A stretch of DNA of 64,000 nucleotides from assembly GCA_017380575.1 (NCBI GenBank), contig JAFODS010000072.1:36941-100940 (forward strand). Reading direction: 5' to 3'. The stretch comes from Clostridia bacterium. Its GTDB lineage: Bacteria > Bacillota > Clostridia > Oscillospirales > Acutalibacteraceae. Position numbers and translations under genes: made by a program. The notes beneath the pieces were generated by a model. The model was not told the origin of the DNA and did no database searches. It worked only from the letters and a program-made list of their open reading frames with translations. Below, in pieces: positions 42,773 through 51,455 of this stretch (position 1 is the first letter of the stretch; each line of letters opens with the position of its first letter).

Positions 42773-44313
42773 TAGTTAAAACTTTGCCGAACGGTAAAAA
42801 TGTTATAGCTTACCCCATTTCAAGCTCTCAGCAAATGATGTATCTTATGTCACTCAAATACGGTTCGGGTTATCCGGTAAACAACATCGGTTGCGGATAT
42901 TACTGGAAGGGTGACTTTGACAGAGAAATAATGGAAGAATCGATTTATGAAGCGATTGAGCGTTGCGATACAATGCGACTTCGTTTTGTAAAGGACGGCA
43001 AAATTAAAATTTTACAGTACGTTACGGAAAAAAGCGAACTTGAAGTCGAAAATTGGGACTATTCCGAAATGACAGTTGAAGAAGCTGAAGAAAAGCTTAC
43101 CTCTTTTTCAAGACAGAACATTCCGATGTTCAACTGTGAGCTTCACAGAATTGCAATCATCAAGTTTGCAAAAGGCTATCACGGTTTGTTTATGCGTATC
43201 CAGCACCTTGCAATGGATGCTTATTCCGTTAAAGTTTTCCTTAACGATATTATCGAAATTTATAACAGCAAGACTAAGGGTACACCGTATCCGAAGCCGA
43301 TGCGTCCGTATATCCCTGTTCTTGAGAACGAGTTGAAATATCTTGCTTCCGAGCAGCACGAGGTTGACAAACAGTATTGGTTCGATTCTCTTGCTAAAAC
43401 ATCTGAGCCGATTTTCACAGACTATTTAATTAAGAATCGACTCAAGGAACAGCAGAAGAAGCAGTTTGACAAACGTTATGCGGACATTCATTCAGGTACA
43501 CCTGATGCTCATGCAAGAAAATTCAGTATGAGTGACAGGGACAGCGAAAAGATTGCGAAGCTTTGTCAGGAAAACGCTCTTTCAATGAACTCAGTAATTT
43601 CGATGGGCGTAAGAACTGCACTTTCCTGTTTTAACGACAATCAGCAGGACGTTTCGTTTAAAATGATTATCAATCGTCGCGGAACAATTGCAGAAAAGAA
43701 ATCAGGCGGATTAAGAATCAACTTTATGCCTATGCGAAGCATTATTGCTCCGGAGGAGACCTTCACACAGGCGGTAAATAAGATTTCAGAAGTACAGAAT
43801 GAAATGTACCTTCACTCAAATCTCAGCTTCCTTGAAACGCTGAAGGAAAGACATAAGTCAATGCCTAAGGAAGCAAAGTTTGACTCAACATACGACAGCT
43901 TCTGCCTTTCGTATCAGCCACTTATGAAGCTTGCTTCTATCAATGAACAGATGGAAAAAACAGTAAAGAGTATCTGGTACAATAACGGTGCAACGATGAT
44001 TCCTCTTTATGTTACAGTCAAGCACAGAGCAGTCGGCGAAGGTCTTGATTTTATCTTTGAATATAGAACTGAGCCTGAAGCAGGCTACGATCTTGAAATT
44101 TTATTTGAAAAAATTAAGCGTACCCTCTTGATTGGAGCGGAAAATCCTGATATAACAGTAGGGGAAATACTTGATAAAATTGCACTTAATGATGCAGAAA
44201 GGAACGGTAAACCGGAATGTCCAAGTTCGAATCACTTGTTGAAATCCTTGAAAACTACGTTGAAGCTGACGAAATCAAGAGCGAAGACAATTTTAAGCTT
44301 GATCTCGGAATGA
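42769..44313 (+). CDS. Stand-alone condensation-domain protein
   Basis: A 514-residue protein with the chloramphenicol acetyltransferase-like fold of NRPS condensation domains. The active-site motif is QHLAMD (His146, Asp150), so the catalytic second His and Asp of HHxxxD are kept while the first His is Gln. It also shows the late motif region INRRGTIAEKKSGGLRINFMP. ATGA overlap couples it to the ligase. It likely transfers an acyl group from the ACP to an amine or alcohol acceptor. The last about 30 residues overlap the ACP gene in another frame and look unlike family sequence. Confidence 0.8.
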   Translation: MIVKTLPNGKNVIAYPISSSQQMMYLMSLKYGSGYPVNNIGCGYYWKGDFDREIMEESIYEAIERCDTMRLRFVKDGKIKILQYVTEKSELEVENWDYSEMTVEEAEEKLTSFSRQNIPMFNCELHRIAIIKFAKGYHGLFMRIQHLAMDAYSVKVFLNDIIEIYNSKTKGTPYPKPMRPYIPVLENELKYLASEQHEVDKQYWFDSLAKTSEPIFTDYLIKNRLKEQQKKQFDKRYADIHSGTPDAHARKFSMSDRDSEKIAKLCQENALSMNSVISMGVRTALSCFNDNQQDVSFKMIINRRGTIAEKKSGGLRINFMPMRSIIAPEETFTQAVNKISEVQNEMYLHSNLSFLETLKERHKSMPKEAKFDSTYDSFCLSYQPLMKLASINEQMEKTVKSIWYNNGATMIPLYVTVKHRAVGEGLDFIFEYRTEPEAGYDLEILFEKIKRTLLIGAENPDITVGEILDKIALNDAERNGKPECPSSNHLLKSLKTTLKLTKSRAKTILSLISE

Positions 44314-44444
44314 GTTCGTTCGACACAATGTGTCTTGTTGGCGATATCAAAAATGAGTTTGGCGTTGAACTTAAGGCGGTGGATTTCCTTAACAATAAAA
44401 CTGTCGGTGAAATGGCAGCTTATCTTGAAAAAATCTGCGAATGA
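44217..44444 (+). CDS. Acyl/peptidyl carrier protein
   Basis: A 75-residue carrier protein with the phosphopantetheine site DLGMSSFD (Ser34). A typical four-helix ACP pattern follows (VGDIKNEFGVELKAVDFLNN). It overlaps the condensation gene by 97 bp in a different frame; its own frame has a TAA three codons upstream, so it is a separate protein. AAAGGA lies 13 bp before the ATG, slightly far. With the ligase and condensation protein it forms a minimal A-C-T set made of separate subunits. Confidence 0.88.
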   Translation: MSKFESLVEILENYVEADEIKSEDNFKLDLGMSSFDTMCLVGDIKNEFGVELKAVDFLNNKTVGEMAAYLEKICE

Positions 44445-44458
44445 TTTGTTCTCAGCAA

Positions 44459-44493
44459 TAAAAAATGAGCTGTCAGCTGACAGCTCATTTTTA
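44459..44493. terminator. Bidirectional terminator after the ACP gene
   Basis: A perfect 32-bp palindrome at 44461-44492 with AAAAATGAGC and GCTCATTTTT ends, between convergent genes. Confidence 0.88.
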
Positions 44494-45639
44494 CTTTACA
44501 AGAAGTTTATAAAGGGTAGGATTTACATTAAATTCTTCAATAGCTTTCTGCACCTCGCAGAGAGCTTTTTCTTTCGAAGCCTTTGTCGGATTCTGTTTGA
44601 GCATTGCACGGATCAGAATATTTTTTGGTGTATGTGCAAAGTCAATGAATTCAAGAAGCTGTGTTTTGTATCCGCAGTATTCAAGCAGGTTTCCTCTTAT
44701 CGAATCGGTAAGAAGGGCAGAGAATCTTTCCTGAATAATTCCGTAACGCGTAAGAATTGAAAGATTATCCGTTTCAATCTGTGAATTCAGCTCGTGCTGA
44801 CAGCAGGGGACAGAGAAAATCATCTTTGCATTCCAGTTGATTGCGTTGTAAAGTGCAAAGTCCGTTGCCGTGTCACAGGCGTGGAGCGTGATTACCATAT
44901 CAACATCAAACGGACACTTGTAGCCGTTGATATCGCCAAGCTCGAAACGGAGATTTTTGTATCCGTATTTTTCGGCGGCTTTGTTGCATTTTTCAATAAC
45001 ATCTTTCTTAAGGTCAAGTCCGATGATTGTTGCATCAATCTTTTTGATTTCCGTCAGATAATAGTAAACGATAAATGTGAGGTAAGATTTACCGCAGCCG
45101 AAGTCTATGATATTGAGCTTTTTATAGTCCTGCTGACGGATTGAATCGTCGATTATCTCAATAAAACGGTTAATCTGCTTGTATTTGTCGTACATTGACT
45201 GTACAACCTTACCTTCTTTTGTGAAGATACCCATATCAACAAGCGGTTCGATGATTTCGCCCTCGGGAAGAAGATATTGCTTTTTTCTGTTGTGTTCAAC
45301 TTTAGCGGGACAGGTAACAGATGAAGAAAGCTTTTTCTCTTTATAAAAAACCTTTCCTTTTTTGGAAACGGTTATGTATGCTTCTTTTTCGTCACTCCAG
45401 GCGTTGAACTGCTGAAAACTGCCGTCCATAATTTCAAAGCAACGTTCTGCGATTTTATCCGCAGTAATGTTTTCGTGAAAAACCTGCTTTTCTGTATATT
45501 TTGCAATCTGATAAAACTTCGGCATAAGGTTAACCGTGATTTTTTTGAATTCAGACTGCTTGCTTGCAGGCTTGCTTATGACAAGCTTCTGCACGTTGTT
45601 TTCAAAAATTCTGCCGATGTAGCTTTTAAGTTCAGACAT
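44491..45639 (-). CDS. SAM-dependent methyltransferase, substrate unknown
   Basis: A 382-residue protein whose central Rossmann domain binds S-adenosylmethionine (IIDFGCGKSYLTF, IGLDLKKDVIEKC). The segments TLHACDTATDFALY and FSVPCCQHELN match the methyltransferase group that includes eukaryotic METTL25/RRNAD-type proteins; RNA is a likely substrate. Residues 1-130 form a separate N-terminal region with conserved-looking charged segments. It is convergent with the ACP gene and probably unrelated to that pathway. Confidence 0.8.
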   Translation of the reverse strand: MSELKSYIGRIFENNVQKLVISKPASKQSEFKKITVNLMPKFYQIAKYTEKQVFHENITADKIAERCFEIMDGSFQQFNAWSDEKEAYITVSKKGKVFYKEKKLSSSVTCPAKVEHNRKKQYLLPEGEIIEPLVDMGIFTKEGKVVQSMYDKYKQINRFIEIIDDSIRQQDYKKLNIIDFGCGKSYLTFIVYYYLTEIKKIDATIIGLDLKKDVIEKCNKAAEKYGYKNLRFELGDINGYKCPFDVDMVITLHACDTATDFALYNAINWNAKMIFSVPCCQHELNSQIETDNLSILTRYGIIQERFSALLTDSIRGNLLEYCGYKTQLLEFIDFAHTPKNILIRAMLKQNPTKASKEKALCEVQKAIEEFNVNPTLYKLLVK

Positions 45640-45720
45640 ATCCTCAACCCCTGAAAAAGTTTACTTTGTGATTATAGCATAAATATAACCGTCAGACAAG
45701 AAGATTAATTCAAATGCACG

Positions 45721-45749
45721 TTGAATAATCGCAAGATATGATATATAAT
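45721..45749 (+). promoter_or_regulatory. Promoter of the glycerophosphodiesterase gene
   Basis: TTGAAT (45721-45726), 17-bp spacer, TATAAT (45744-45749), about 28 bp before the ATG. Confidence 0.68.
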
Positions 45750-45777
45750 TGAAGCACCATATGAAGAGGTGAATTTT

Positions 45778-46797
45778 ATGACGACAGTATTTCTTACTTT
45801 AAAAAATATTTTCCACGGAATAGTGGCTATATTTATGCTGATTCCGATTTTGCTTACAATGGGTGAGGCGGGCGACCCGAATACTCCTGTTGAAAGCTAT
45901 CCCGAATCGGATAATCCGTATATTGCAGAGTACCTTGACCCTGATATTTCTGCTCACCGTTCGGGTGCAGGTCTTGCTCCGCAGAATACGCTTATGGCTT
46001 TCGAAAACATTATTGCAACCGCAGACACTATCAATGTTGATACAATAGAATTTGACGTCCAGATTACAAATGACGGGGAGCTTGTGCTTCTTCACGATCT
46101 TACTCTTGACGGAACTTCAAATGCGGAAGAAGTCTTTGGAAGAAAGAATGTTTTTGTTTCGTCTGTAACTTTTGAGGAAACTCAGGAGCTTAATATGGGA
46201 GAAAACTTCAAGGGTGACGGAAGCTATCCTTACAGAGATCTTCGCGGTGATGAAATTCCGTACAATCTCAGAATGGTCACCTGCGATACGGTAATTGATT
46301 ATATCGAAGCTAACTGCGGTGAGAAAGAATATAAATATGTTATTGAAATCAAGAGCATAGGCATAAGCGGCAGAAAAGCTGTTGATAAGCTTTATTCAAT
46401 TATCACAGAACGTAATCTTGAGGACAAGGTAATCTGGTCAACATTTGCTCCCGATGTTTCATCCTATATGGTTAAGAATTATCCTGAAATTTCAAGAACG
46501 GCAGATGCTGTCGAAGCAATTCAGTTTTATTTTTATTACAGAATGGGCTGGAATTTGCAGGATGTGAATCCGACGTATATTGCTCTGCAGATTCCTTACG
46601 GTGAAAATGCACTCGATAATCTCATCAACCTCGGCAATACGGAAATGATAAACTATGCGCATAAGAATAATATTTCATTGCAGTATTGGACAATTAATAA
46701 TGCAGAAGACGTCGTTCATCTGACAAAAAACGGAGCAGACTGCATAATGACGGACTACCCGCAGATGGCAAACGAAGCGGTGCAGTCCTGCAAGTGA
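45778..46797 (+). CDS. Membrane-anchored glycerophosphodiester phosphodiesterase
   Basis: GDPD-family enzyme of 339 residues, which splits glycerophosphodiesters to glycerol-3-phosphate and an alcohol. It has an N-terminal hydrophobic segment (about 5-28, LKNIFHGIVAIFMLIPILL), then SAHRSGAGLAPQNTLMAFEN, IEFDVQITNDGELVLLHD and the C-terminal QYWTINNAEDVVHLTKNGAD. The usual HRG...PENT appears as HRSG...PQNT. ATG 45778 follows GAGGTG. The anchor is Phe/Leu/Ile-rich, as in other exported hydrolases here. Confidence 0.9.
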   Translation: MTTVFLTLKNIFHGIVAIFMLIPILLTMGEAGDPNTPVESYPESDNPYIAEYLDPDISAHRSGAGLAPQNTLMAFENIIATADTINVDTIEFDVQITNDGELVLLHDLTLDGTSNAEEVFGRKNVFVSSVTFEETQELNMGENFKGDGSYPYRDLRGDEIPYNLRMVTCDTVIDYIEANCGEKEYKYVIEIKSIGISGRKAVDKLYSIITERNLEDKVIWSTFAPDVSSYMVKNYPEISRTADAVEAIQFYFYYRMGWNLQDVNPTYIALQIPYGENALDNLINLGNTEMINYAHKNNISLQYWTINNAEDVVHLTKNGADCIMTDYPQMANEAVQSCK

Positions 46798-46805
46798 AGA
46801 AATCA

Positions 46806-46839
46806 AAAAGCGTTGTACCTTCAAAGGTGCAACGCTTTT
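46806..46839. terminator. Bidirectional terminator
   Basis: AAAAGCGTTG...CAACGCTTTT, between convergent genes. Confidence 0.82.
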
Positions 46840-46857
46840 GCAGTTAATTATAAAATT

Positions 46858-47919
46858 TTACAGTCCCAATATGCGCTGGAATATATTTACTATCTTAAGG
46901 AAGAAATTGCGGAAAATGCCAAAGATAGAGTCAAACGGTGAAACATTTGTGTTGCCCGTACCCTCAGAAGCCTCACCGTTGAAGTCAGATTCAAGACCGT
47001 TCATCCATGATATCATACCGTTCGGACTGACGAGCTTAACTTCCTTTTGGTTGCCGTCAATTGTACGTACGTTCGGGTATGTACTGCCGTCAAGCATATG
47101 GAAGTCATATGTAACAACCTTTGCCATGTGATGGTTATCGCTTGCGGAACCGCCTGCGGGCTCAACAACATTTTCAAACACTGAAAGTCGGCAATTTGCA
47201 GGGTTATTGTTGTTTTTGATAACATTACTCCAAAGAGGAAGAGTCACAAGGTTGTAATTGACAACGGGGTCCTTCTTGCTTGAAATCATCCAGATTGCAA
47301 CATCTGAGCAGTAAAGCGTATCGGTTTCGGAAACTGTTCCTGTTGAAGCAATCGGGAAAGCACCTGCGAAATATTCGGGGAAAGAAGAAATCATTTTCCA
47401 CGTCATTTCGCCGCCTGCTGAGCTGCCACCGATGAAGATTTTAGTTGTGTCGATGTGGTCACCGTGCTTTGCAATCATATCGTCAATAACAGCACGGAGA
47501 GATTCAATAAGTGTTTCGCCCCAATAAACAAGCTTGTCTTCCGGAGCACGCGGAAGAAGAATAAATGCACCCTTTTCATCAAAACGGTTCTGAAGCTCCG
47601 ACGATGCCCAATACGGGAAGTCGCTGTCGTCAAGCTGAGCACTGGGATAATCCGCGTGACCGATTCCGTGAAGGAAGATGACAAGAGGATATTTTGCAAA
47701 GTCTAATTTTCCTACAGGTGAATAGTAAGCGTAGTCAAGTGCGTGGTTACCTGCTTTCGGTGCAACGTCGTGCTCAAATTCATCTCTGAGAGCCTGAATA
47801 CCTGCTGATGTGGATACTGAAGGCTTTCTTCTTGGTGAGGCAGATGCTGAAGCTACCAACGGGAGCATGCAAAGGCAGAGTGCAAGGAATATTGCGAGAA
47901 CTTTCTTTGTAGTTTTCAT
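46858..47919 (-). CDS. Secreted alpha/beta-hydrolase esterase
   Basis: A 353-residue exported hydrolase with a signal peptide (about 1-28). The oxyanion region VIFLHGIGHAD, the nucleophile in FIGGSSAGGEMTW and a likely catalytic His in SDNHHMAKV or YDFHMLDG suggest a feruloyl/acetyl esterase or PHB-depolymerase-like esterase. The last about 25 residues (SIFGIFRNFFLKIVNIFQRIL) form a Phe-rich amphipathic tail separated by a Gly/Ser/Thr linker. ATG 47919 follows GAGGTG. The exact substrate cannot be read from sequence. Confidence 0.82.
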   Translation of the reverse strand: MKTTKKVLAIFLALCLCMLPLVASASASPRRKPSVSTSAGIQALRDEFEHDVAPKAGNHALDYAYYSPVGKLDFAKYPLVIFLHGIGHADYPSAQLDDSDFPYWASSELQNRFDEKGAFILLPRAPEDKLVYWGETLIESLRAVIDDMIAKHGDHIDTTKIFIGGSSAGGEMTWKMISSFPEYFAGAFPIASTGTVSETDTLYCSDVAIWMISSKKDPVVNYNLVTLPLWSNVIKNNNNPANCRLSVFENVVEPAGGSASDNHHMAKVVTYDFHMLDGSTYPNVRTIDGNQKEVKLVSPNGMISWMNGLESDFNGEASEGTGNTNVSPFDSIFGIFRNFFLKIVNIFQRILGL

Positions 47920-48027
47920 AAACTTCACCTCATTGTTTTATTTTAATAGATTATATCATAACATGGGAATATTGAAAACTACAAAAAAGAAAAAAACTGT
48001 ATTTTATGTACTATTTTTTATATTAGC

Positions 48028-48408
48028 TTAGTTTATAAAGAACGGAACAATCATCTCTAAAAGAAATATAGCAGCGATAATGACAGCACATCCAAGTAAA
48101 ATTCGCTGAATGAATTTTTTATCATCAACTCTTTTTACTTGCGTATTGCAATTCGGACAGATGCCTGTATTGTTTTTGGTGCTCGCACCGCAATCAGGAC
48201 ATTTTCGTGTGCGAATTCTTATGAGAATAAACACAAAAGGAATTATTACCCATGAAAACAGTACAGCAGTACCGATGAACCACCACAAAACGCTCATATG
48301 ATTTTTGTATGCAACAAGCGAAACGACTGTAAGTGTAATCATCTGACAAAAAATAGCGAAAATCATCGCCGGGATTGAAAGGGCTAAGCCCAAAAGCATT
48401 GCAAACAT
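48028..48408 (-). CDS. Small membrane protein with zinc ribbon
   Basis: A 126-residue protein with about three hydrophobic segments (N-terminal two, about 5-60, and one at about 104-124) and an internal zinc ribbon CPDCG-x8-CPNC. Its neighbour at 48432 has the same order of parts, so the two look like paralogues from a local duplication. Function unknown. Confidence 0.68.
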   Translation of the reverse strand: MFAMLLGLALSIPAMIFAIFCQMITLTVVSLVAYKNHMSVLWWFIGTAVLFSWVIIPFVFILIRIRTRKCPDCGASTKNNTGICPNCNTQVKRVDDKKFIQRILLGCAVIIAAIFLLEMIVPFFIN

Positions 48409-48431
48409 TCAGTACACCCCAAAATAAAAGT

Positions 48432-48812
48432 TTATACATACATACGTAAAAAATGCTCGATTATAAAAATCGCTTCAAAGAAAGCACAGAACTTTATTAA
48501 AAATCTTCCGAAAGATTTATTTTTTGGCCTTACGGTGTCAAGCTCGACACCGCACAGGATGCAGTAATCCTTGTGTTCGGGAATCTGTGCTCTGCATACA
48601 GGACAGCGTTTGCTTAAAAGCTTTTTCCTTGCTATCCAATACAGGCAGATACCGATAAACTGAAGAAGAACAGTAACGATAACCCAGAAAAGAGTGTTCA
48701 TTTTGTATTTTCGAGTGTCACGTATAATGTAAATGCACATTATACCAATTACTACAGCACCGACGAAAAGCGAAATCAGATAAAGAAATATACTTGTAAG
48801 CATAATAAACAT
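48432..48812 (-). CDS. Small membrane protein with zinc ribbon (paralogue)
   Basis: A 126-residue protein, two N-terminal membrane helices, a basic stretch (IARKKLLSKR), a zinc ribbon CPVCR-x8-CILC, and a C-terminal hydrophobic segment. ATG 48812 follows GAGGTG; an upstream in-frame start would add 16 residues without a ribosome binding site. Organised like the next gene. Confidence 0.68.
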   Translation of the reverse strand: MFIMLTSIFLYLISLFVGAVVIGIMCIYIIRDTRKYKMNTLFWVIVTVLLQFIGICLYWIARKKLLSKRCPVCRAQIPEHKDYCILCGVELDTVRPKNKSFGRFLIKFCAFFEAIFIIEHFLRMYV

Positions 48813-48910
48813 ACATTTCACCTCAGTATGTATTTTATCACAGATTTTAGTATAAAACAATCAACCGAAGTTTACAAAAAGAGTTTTTAGTGTAAACCTC
48901 GGTTGACATT

Positions 48911-49519
48911 TTATCTTTTGTCTTTTTCTAAAAGCTCGTAAGCAACAAAATATTCTCTGATATAGTTTTGTATTCTGCCCTTTTTGTTTTCACAGCTTAC
49001 CTTGCCGATTTTTTCAAATCCGCGACGCTTTGCAATTATTCCTGCTCTGCGAAGATGATAATCAGAGGAAAGAAAAGCAACATTGAATTCATTCGGATTT
49101 TTGCCTGAATGAGATTTTATAACCTCAAAAGCATTTTCAAAGTTTTCAAAAGTGGTTGTTGATTTATCTTCAAGAACAAAACGTTCTTCATCAATGCCGA
49201 GCTTGATAAGATGTTCTTTTATTATCTGTGCTTCACTCTTTTTCTGTCCGTCGCGGAAACAACCGCCGCAAGGGATAACAAAACATTTTGTGTTTTCTTT
49301 AAGATATTCTGCGGCAACGTTGATTCTTTCAAGCAGGTGAGGACTTGGCGTTTCTTCTCCGATAACCCGACCTCCTAAGATAAGAAGATAGTCACAATCG
49401 TCGCGGTAACCTTTTCGTGCATCACTTATAACAAACGGAAGATATGCACCTGCCGTTACGGTAAGATATCCTGCAACCGTTCCGACGGTGCCGAGTAAAA
49501 TTTTTGAAGCAATGTTCAT
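48911..49519 (-). CDS. YdcF/SanA-family (DUF218) membrane protein
   Basis: DUF218-family protein, 202 residues, with one N-terminal hydrophobic segment. Family motifs LLILGGRVIGEETPSPHLLERI, CFVIPCGG, EERFVLEDKSTTTFENFENA and LSSDYHLRRAGIIAKRRG are all present. Relatives ElyC and SanA affect envelope lipid carrier metabolism or vancomycin resistance; the reaction is not known. Confidence 0.87.
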   Translation of the reverse strand: MNIASKILLGTVGTVAGYLTVTAGAYLPFVISDARKGYRDDCDYLLILGGRVIGEETPSPHLLERINVAAEYLKENTKCFVIPCGGCFRDGQKKSEAQIIKEHLIKLGIDEERFVLEDKSTTTFENFENAFEVIKSHSGKNPNEFNVAFLSSDYHLRRAGIIAKRRGFEKIGKVSCENKKGRIQNYIREYFVAYELLEKDKR

Positions 49520-49587
49520 TTTATCACCTTTTTGTTAATGTTATTCGGGTTTGGCGGGATGTTTTTAGCACAATTGTTAAATCAAGC

Positions 49588-49735
49588 AAAGCCTCCCTTG
49601 CCTAAAGGGAGGTGGATTTTGCGAAGCAAAAGACGGAGGGATATTTTGTAAAAATATTGGTTTTTCATTATTTTATAAAAATTATCCCCCAGTCACGACT
49701 TTGTCGTGCCAGCCCCCTTTAGGCAAGGGGGCCGC
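49588..49735. repeat. Palindromic intergenic repeat, copy A
   Basis: Two arms in inverted orientation around an AT-rich centre. The left arm begins GCCTCCCTTGCCTAAAGGGA (49591) with a second hairpin TTTTGCGAAGCAAAA and GGAGGGATA; the right arm, read reversed, gives CCCCCTTGCCTAAAGGGGGC, the hairpin CACGAC-AAA-GTCGTG and GGGGGATAA. The 271-bp gap between two minus-strand genes holds nothing else. Copies B and C share the architecture. Confidence 0.75.
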
Positions 49736-49790
49736 ATAAGTGCATCCTTCTAAGAACTCCACAAACCCGCATTTGTCAATATAACCGATT

Positions 49791-50861
49791 TTACTTAAGA
49801 GCGAATTCCAATACAACCGGGTTGTGGTCGGAATAAACAAACTCCGTGCTGATATTTTCTACGCTTGAAACTTCAACATTCTTTGTTACAAGGAATCCGT
49901 CAACAATAATTGTAAAATTACCTGTCTTGTACGGGATGTCGCAGTTGCGGCAGGTTGGTACAAGCTCGGTATATCCGTCGCAACGTTCAATGCAATCGGG
50001 AAGAAGATCCATAGGGAACGGCTGTGCCCATCCGAAATCGACTTCAGCTCCACCGTTGAGCTTCTGTGTTGAATCGCCCGTGAAATCGTGATTGAAATCA
50101 CCGCCGCAAACGCAGTAGTTACCCTTGTCGTATTCCTTTTTCATATCCTCAAAAAGCATATTCATCTGAGCGGCTCTGATTTCGTCACTTCCGCCGTATG
50201 CCGAAAGATGCACGTTAAAAATAACAAGCTCCTTGCCGTTCTCAACGGGTACTCTTGAAATCGAATAACAGCGGTCAAGGTCAAGGAATTTGCTTACACT
50301 GTTTGAAATCGGAAGACTTCTTCGAAGTGTAGAAGTAATATTGTACTTACTTAAAGTAAGTATACCGCTGTTTGAAGCACCGTGAGGCTGAGTGAACGGA
50401 TAGAAGAGGAAGGAAGAATGATAATTCACGGCAAATACACTGCTGTAGGAAGAGAAACGCTTTTCAAGCATTTCTCTCTGGTTTATGTGATAGCTTCTTG
50501 TTGAATCAAAATCAACTTCCTGAAAAAGTATAAAATCAGGGTCGTGCTTCTCTGCCTCATAAGCGGCATTATTGATACAATTTTTAACGCTTTCTTCGCT
50601 CTCTGCCCAGGACTGTGTACCACCGTCCATAAAGAAAGTGAAATCCTGAGTATAAGCACCGAATCCGAGATTCTGAATAACCGCGGTATAGCTTTCGCCA
50701 AGCTTTATTTCTTCGCTTAAGCCTGTTTTAATCGGTTCAATTTCTTGGTTGTCGTCAATTCTTGAATAACTCAGAAGAAGATAAGCAAGATACCCGACAA
50801 GTAAAAGAACGATTGCGAGGATAACACATAAAGCTGCTCTTAAAACTTTTTTCTTCGTCAT
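49791..50861 (-). CDS. Membrane-anchored endonuclease/exonuclease/phosphatase family protein
   Basis: EEP-superfamily protein, 356 residues, with one N-terminal helix (about 7-30). Motifs include LFQEVDFDSTRSYHINQREM (metal-binding Glu), VIFNVHLSAYGG, VCGGDFNHDFTG and the final YSDHNPVVLEF (catalytic Asp-His). The substrate could be a nucleic acid, phosphoinositide or other phosphodiester outside the cell. The gene upstream is a flavin/PLP-oxidase-like protein 12 bp away. Confidence 0.85.
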   Translation of the reverse strand: MTKKKVLRAALCVILAIVLLLVGYLAYLLLSYSRIDDNQEIEPIKTGLSEEIKLGESYTAVIQNLGFGAYTQDFTFFMDGGTQSWAESEESVKNCINNAAYEAEKHDPDFILFQEVDFDSTRSYHINQREMLEKRFSSYSSVFAVNYHSSFLFYPFTQPHGASNSGILTLSKYNITSTLRRSLPISNSVSKFLDLDRCYSISRVPVENGKELVIFNVHLSAYGGSDEIRAAQMNMLFEDMKKEYDKGNYCVCGGDFNHDFTGDSTQKLNGGAEVDFGWAQPFPMDLLPDCIERCDGYTELVPTCRNCDIPYKTGNFTIIVDGFLVTKNVEVSSVENISTEFVYSDHNPVVLEFALK

Positions 50862-50873
50862 AAAATCACACCC

Positions 50874-51368
50874 TTATCTCATCTCTTTGGGTAACGGACG
50901 GTGCTTTGCAGTAAATTCAAGCACATCGATTTTAACAACACCGACAACCTCTGCCATTCTGTCCTCAAACTCGAAATCTTTACCTGTCTGAGTTTTCATA
51001 AGTGAAGAAAGAGCAATCTTTTTGGTTTCGACATCTTCAATAATTGTTGCGACACCTCTGCCCATAATTGAAGAGTAGGTGATACCGTATTTGCAGGCAA
51101 CCTCACCCTCGAACGGAGTGATTCCGTATTCCATTTCAAAGAAAACCTTCGGGTTGACTTTCATTATATCAAGCTTTCTGCCCTGTCTTGCACAGTGGAG
51201 CCAGATTGTAAGCTTTTCGTTTTCGTATGTATATCCGTAATTCATCGGTACAACGTAGGGTTCATCACCATCTACCAGACCGAGGTGAAGCACCTTTGAA
51301 TTATCGAGAATTTTTATAATTTCATTGATATCTGTAACCTGTCTTTCACGTCTTGTCATTCCGTTCAT
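50874..51368 (-). CDS. Pyridoxamine 5'-phosphate oxidase-related (NimA-like) flavoprotein
   Basis: A 164-residue split-barrel FMN-binding protein. It starts MTRRERQVTDINEIIKILDN and has HLGLVDGDEPYVVPMNYGYT and WLHCARQGRKLDIM, the pattern of the NimA/5-nitroimidazole-resistance and heme-related family in Clostridia. It is cytoplasmic. Ribosome binding site GGAGG. The substrate is unknown. Confidence 0.88.
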   Translation of the reverse strand: MNGMTRRERQVTDINEIIKILDNSKVLHLGLVDGDEPYVVPMNYGYTYENEKLTIWLHCARQGRKLDIMKVNPKVFFEMEYGITPFEGEVACKYGITYSSIMGRGVATIIEDVETKKIALSSLMKTQTGKDFEFEDRMAEVVGVVKIDVLEFTAKHRPLPKEMR

Positions 51369-51429
51369 AACATTACCTCCGAAAATTGAGTTGAAATTAT
51401 TATATCATAAAAAATATCCGTATACAACA

Positions 51430-51455
51430 AAATCTCCGTCATCAGACAGAGATTT
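51430..51455 (-). terminator. Terminator overlapping the 3' end of pnuC
   Basis: AAATCTCCGTC and GACAGAGATTT form a hairpin whose loop contains the pnuC stop codon. On the minus strand it is followed by TTTTGTTGT. Confidence 0.6.

Noticed and set aside
44150-44260. Programmed -1 frameshift fusing condensation protein and ACP
   Set aside because: The ACP frame has a TAA three codons before its ATG and no slippery heptamer was found, so a fusion is unlikely.
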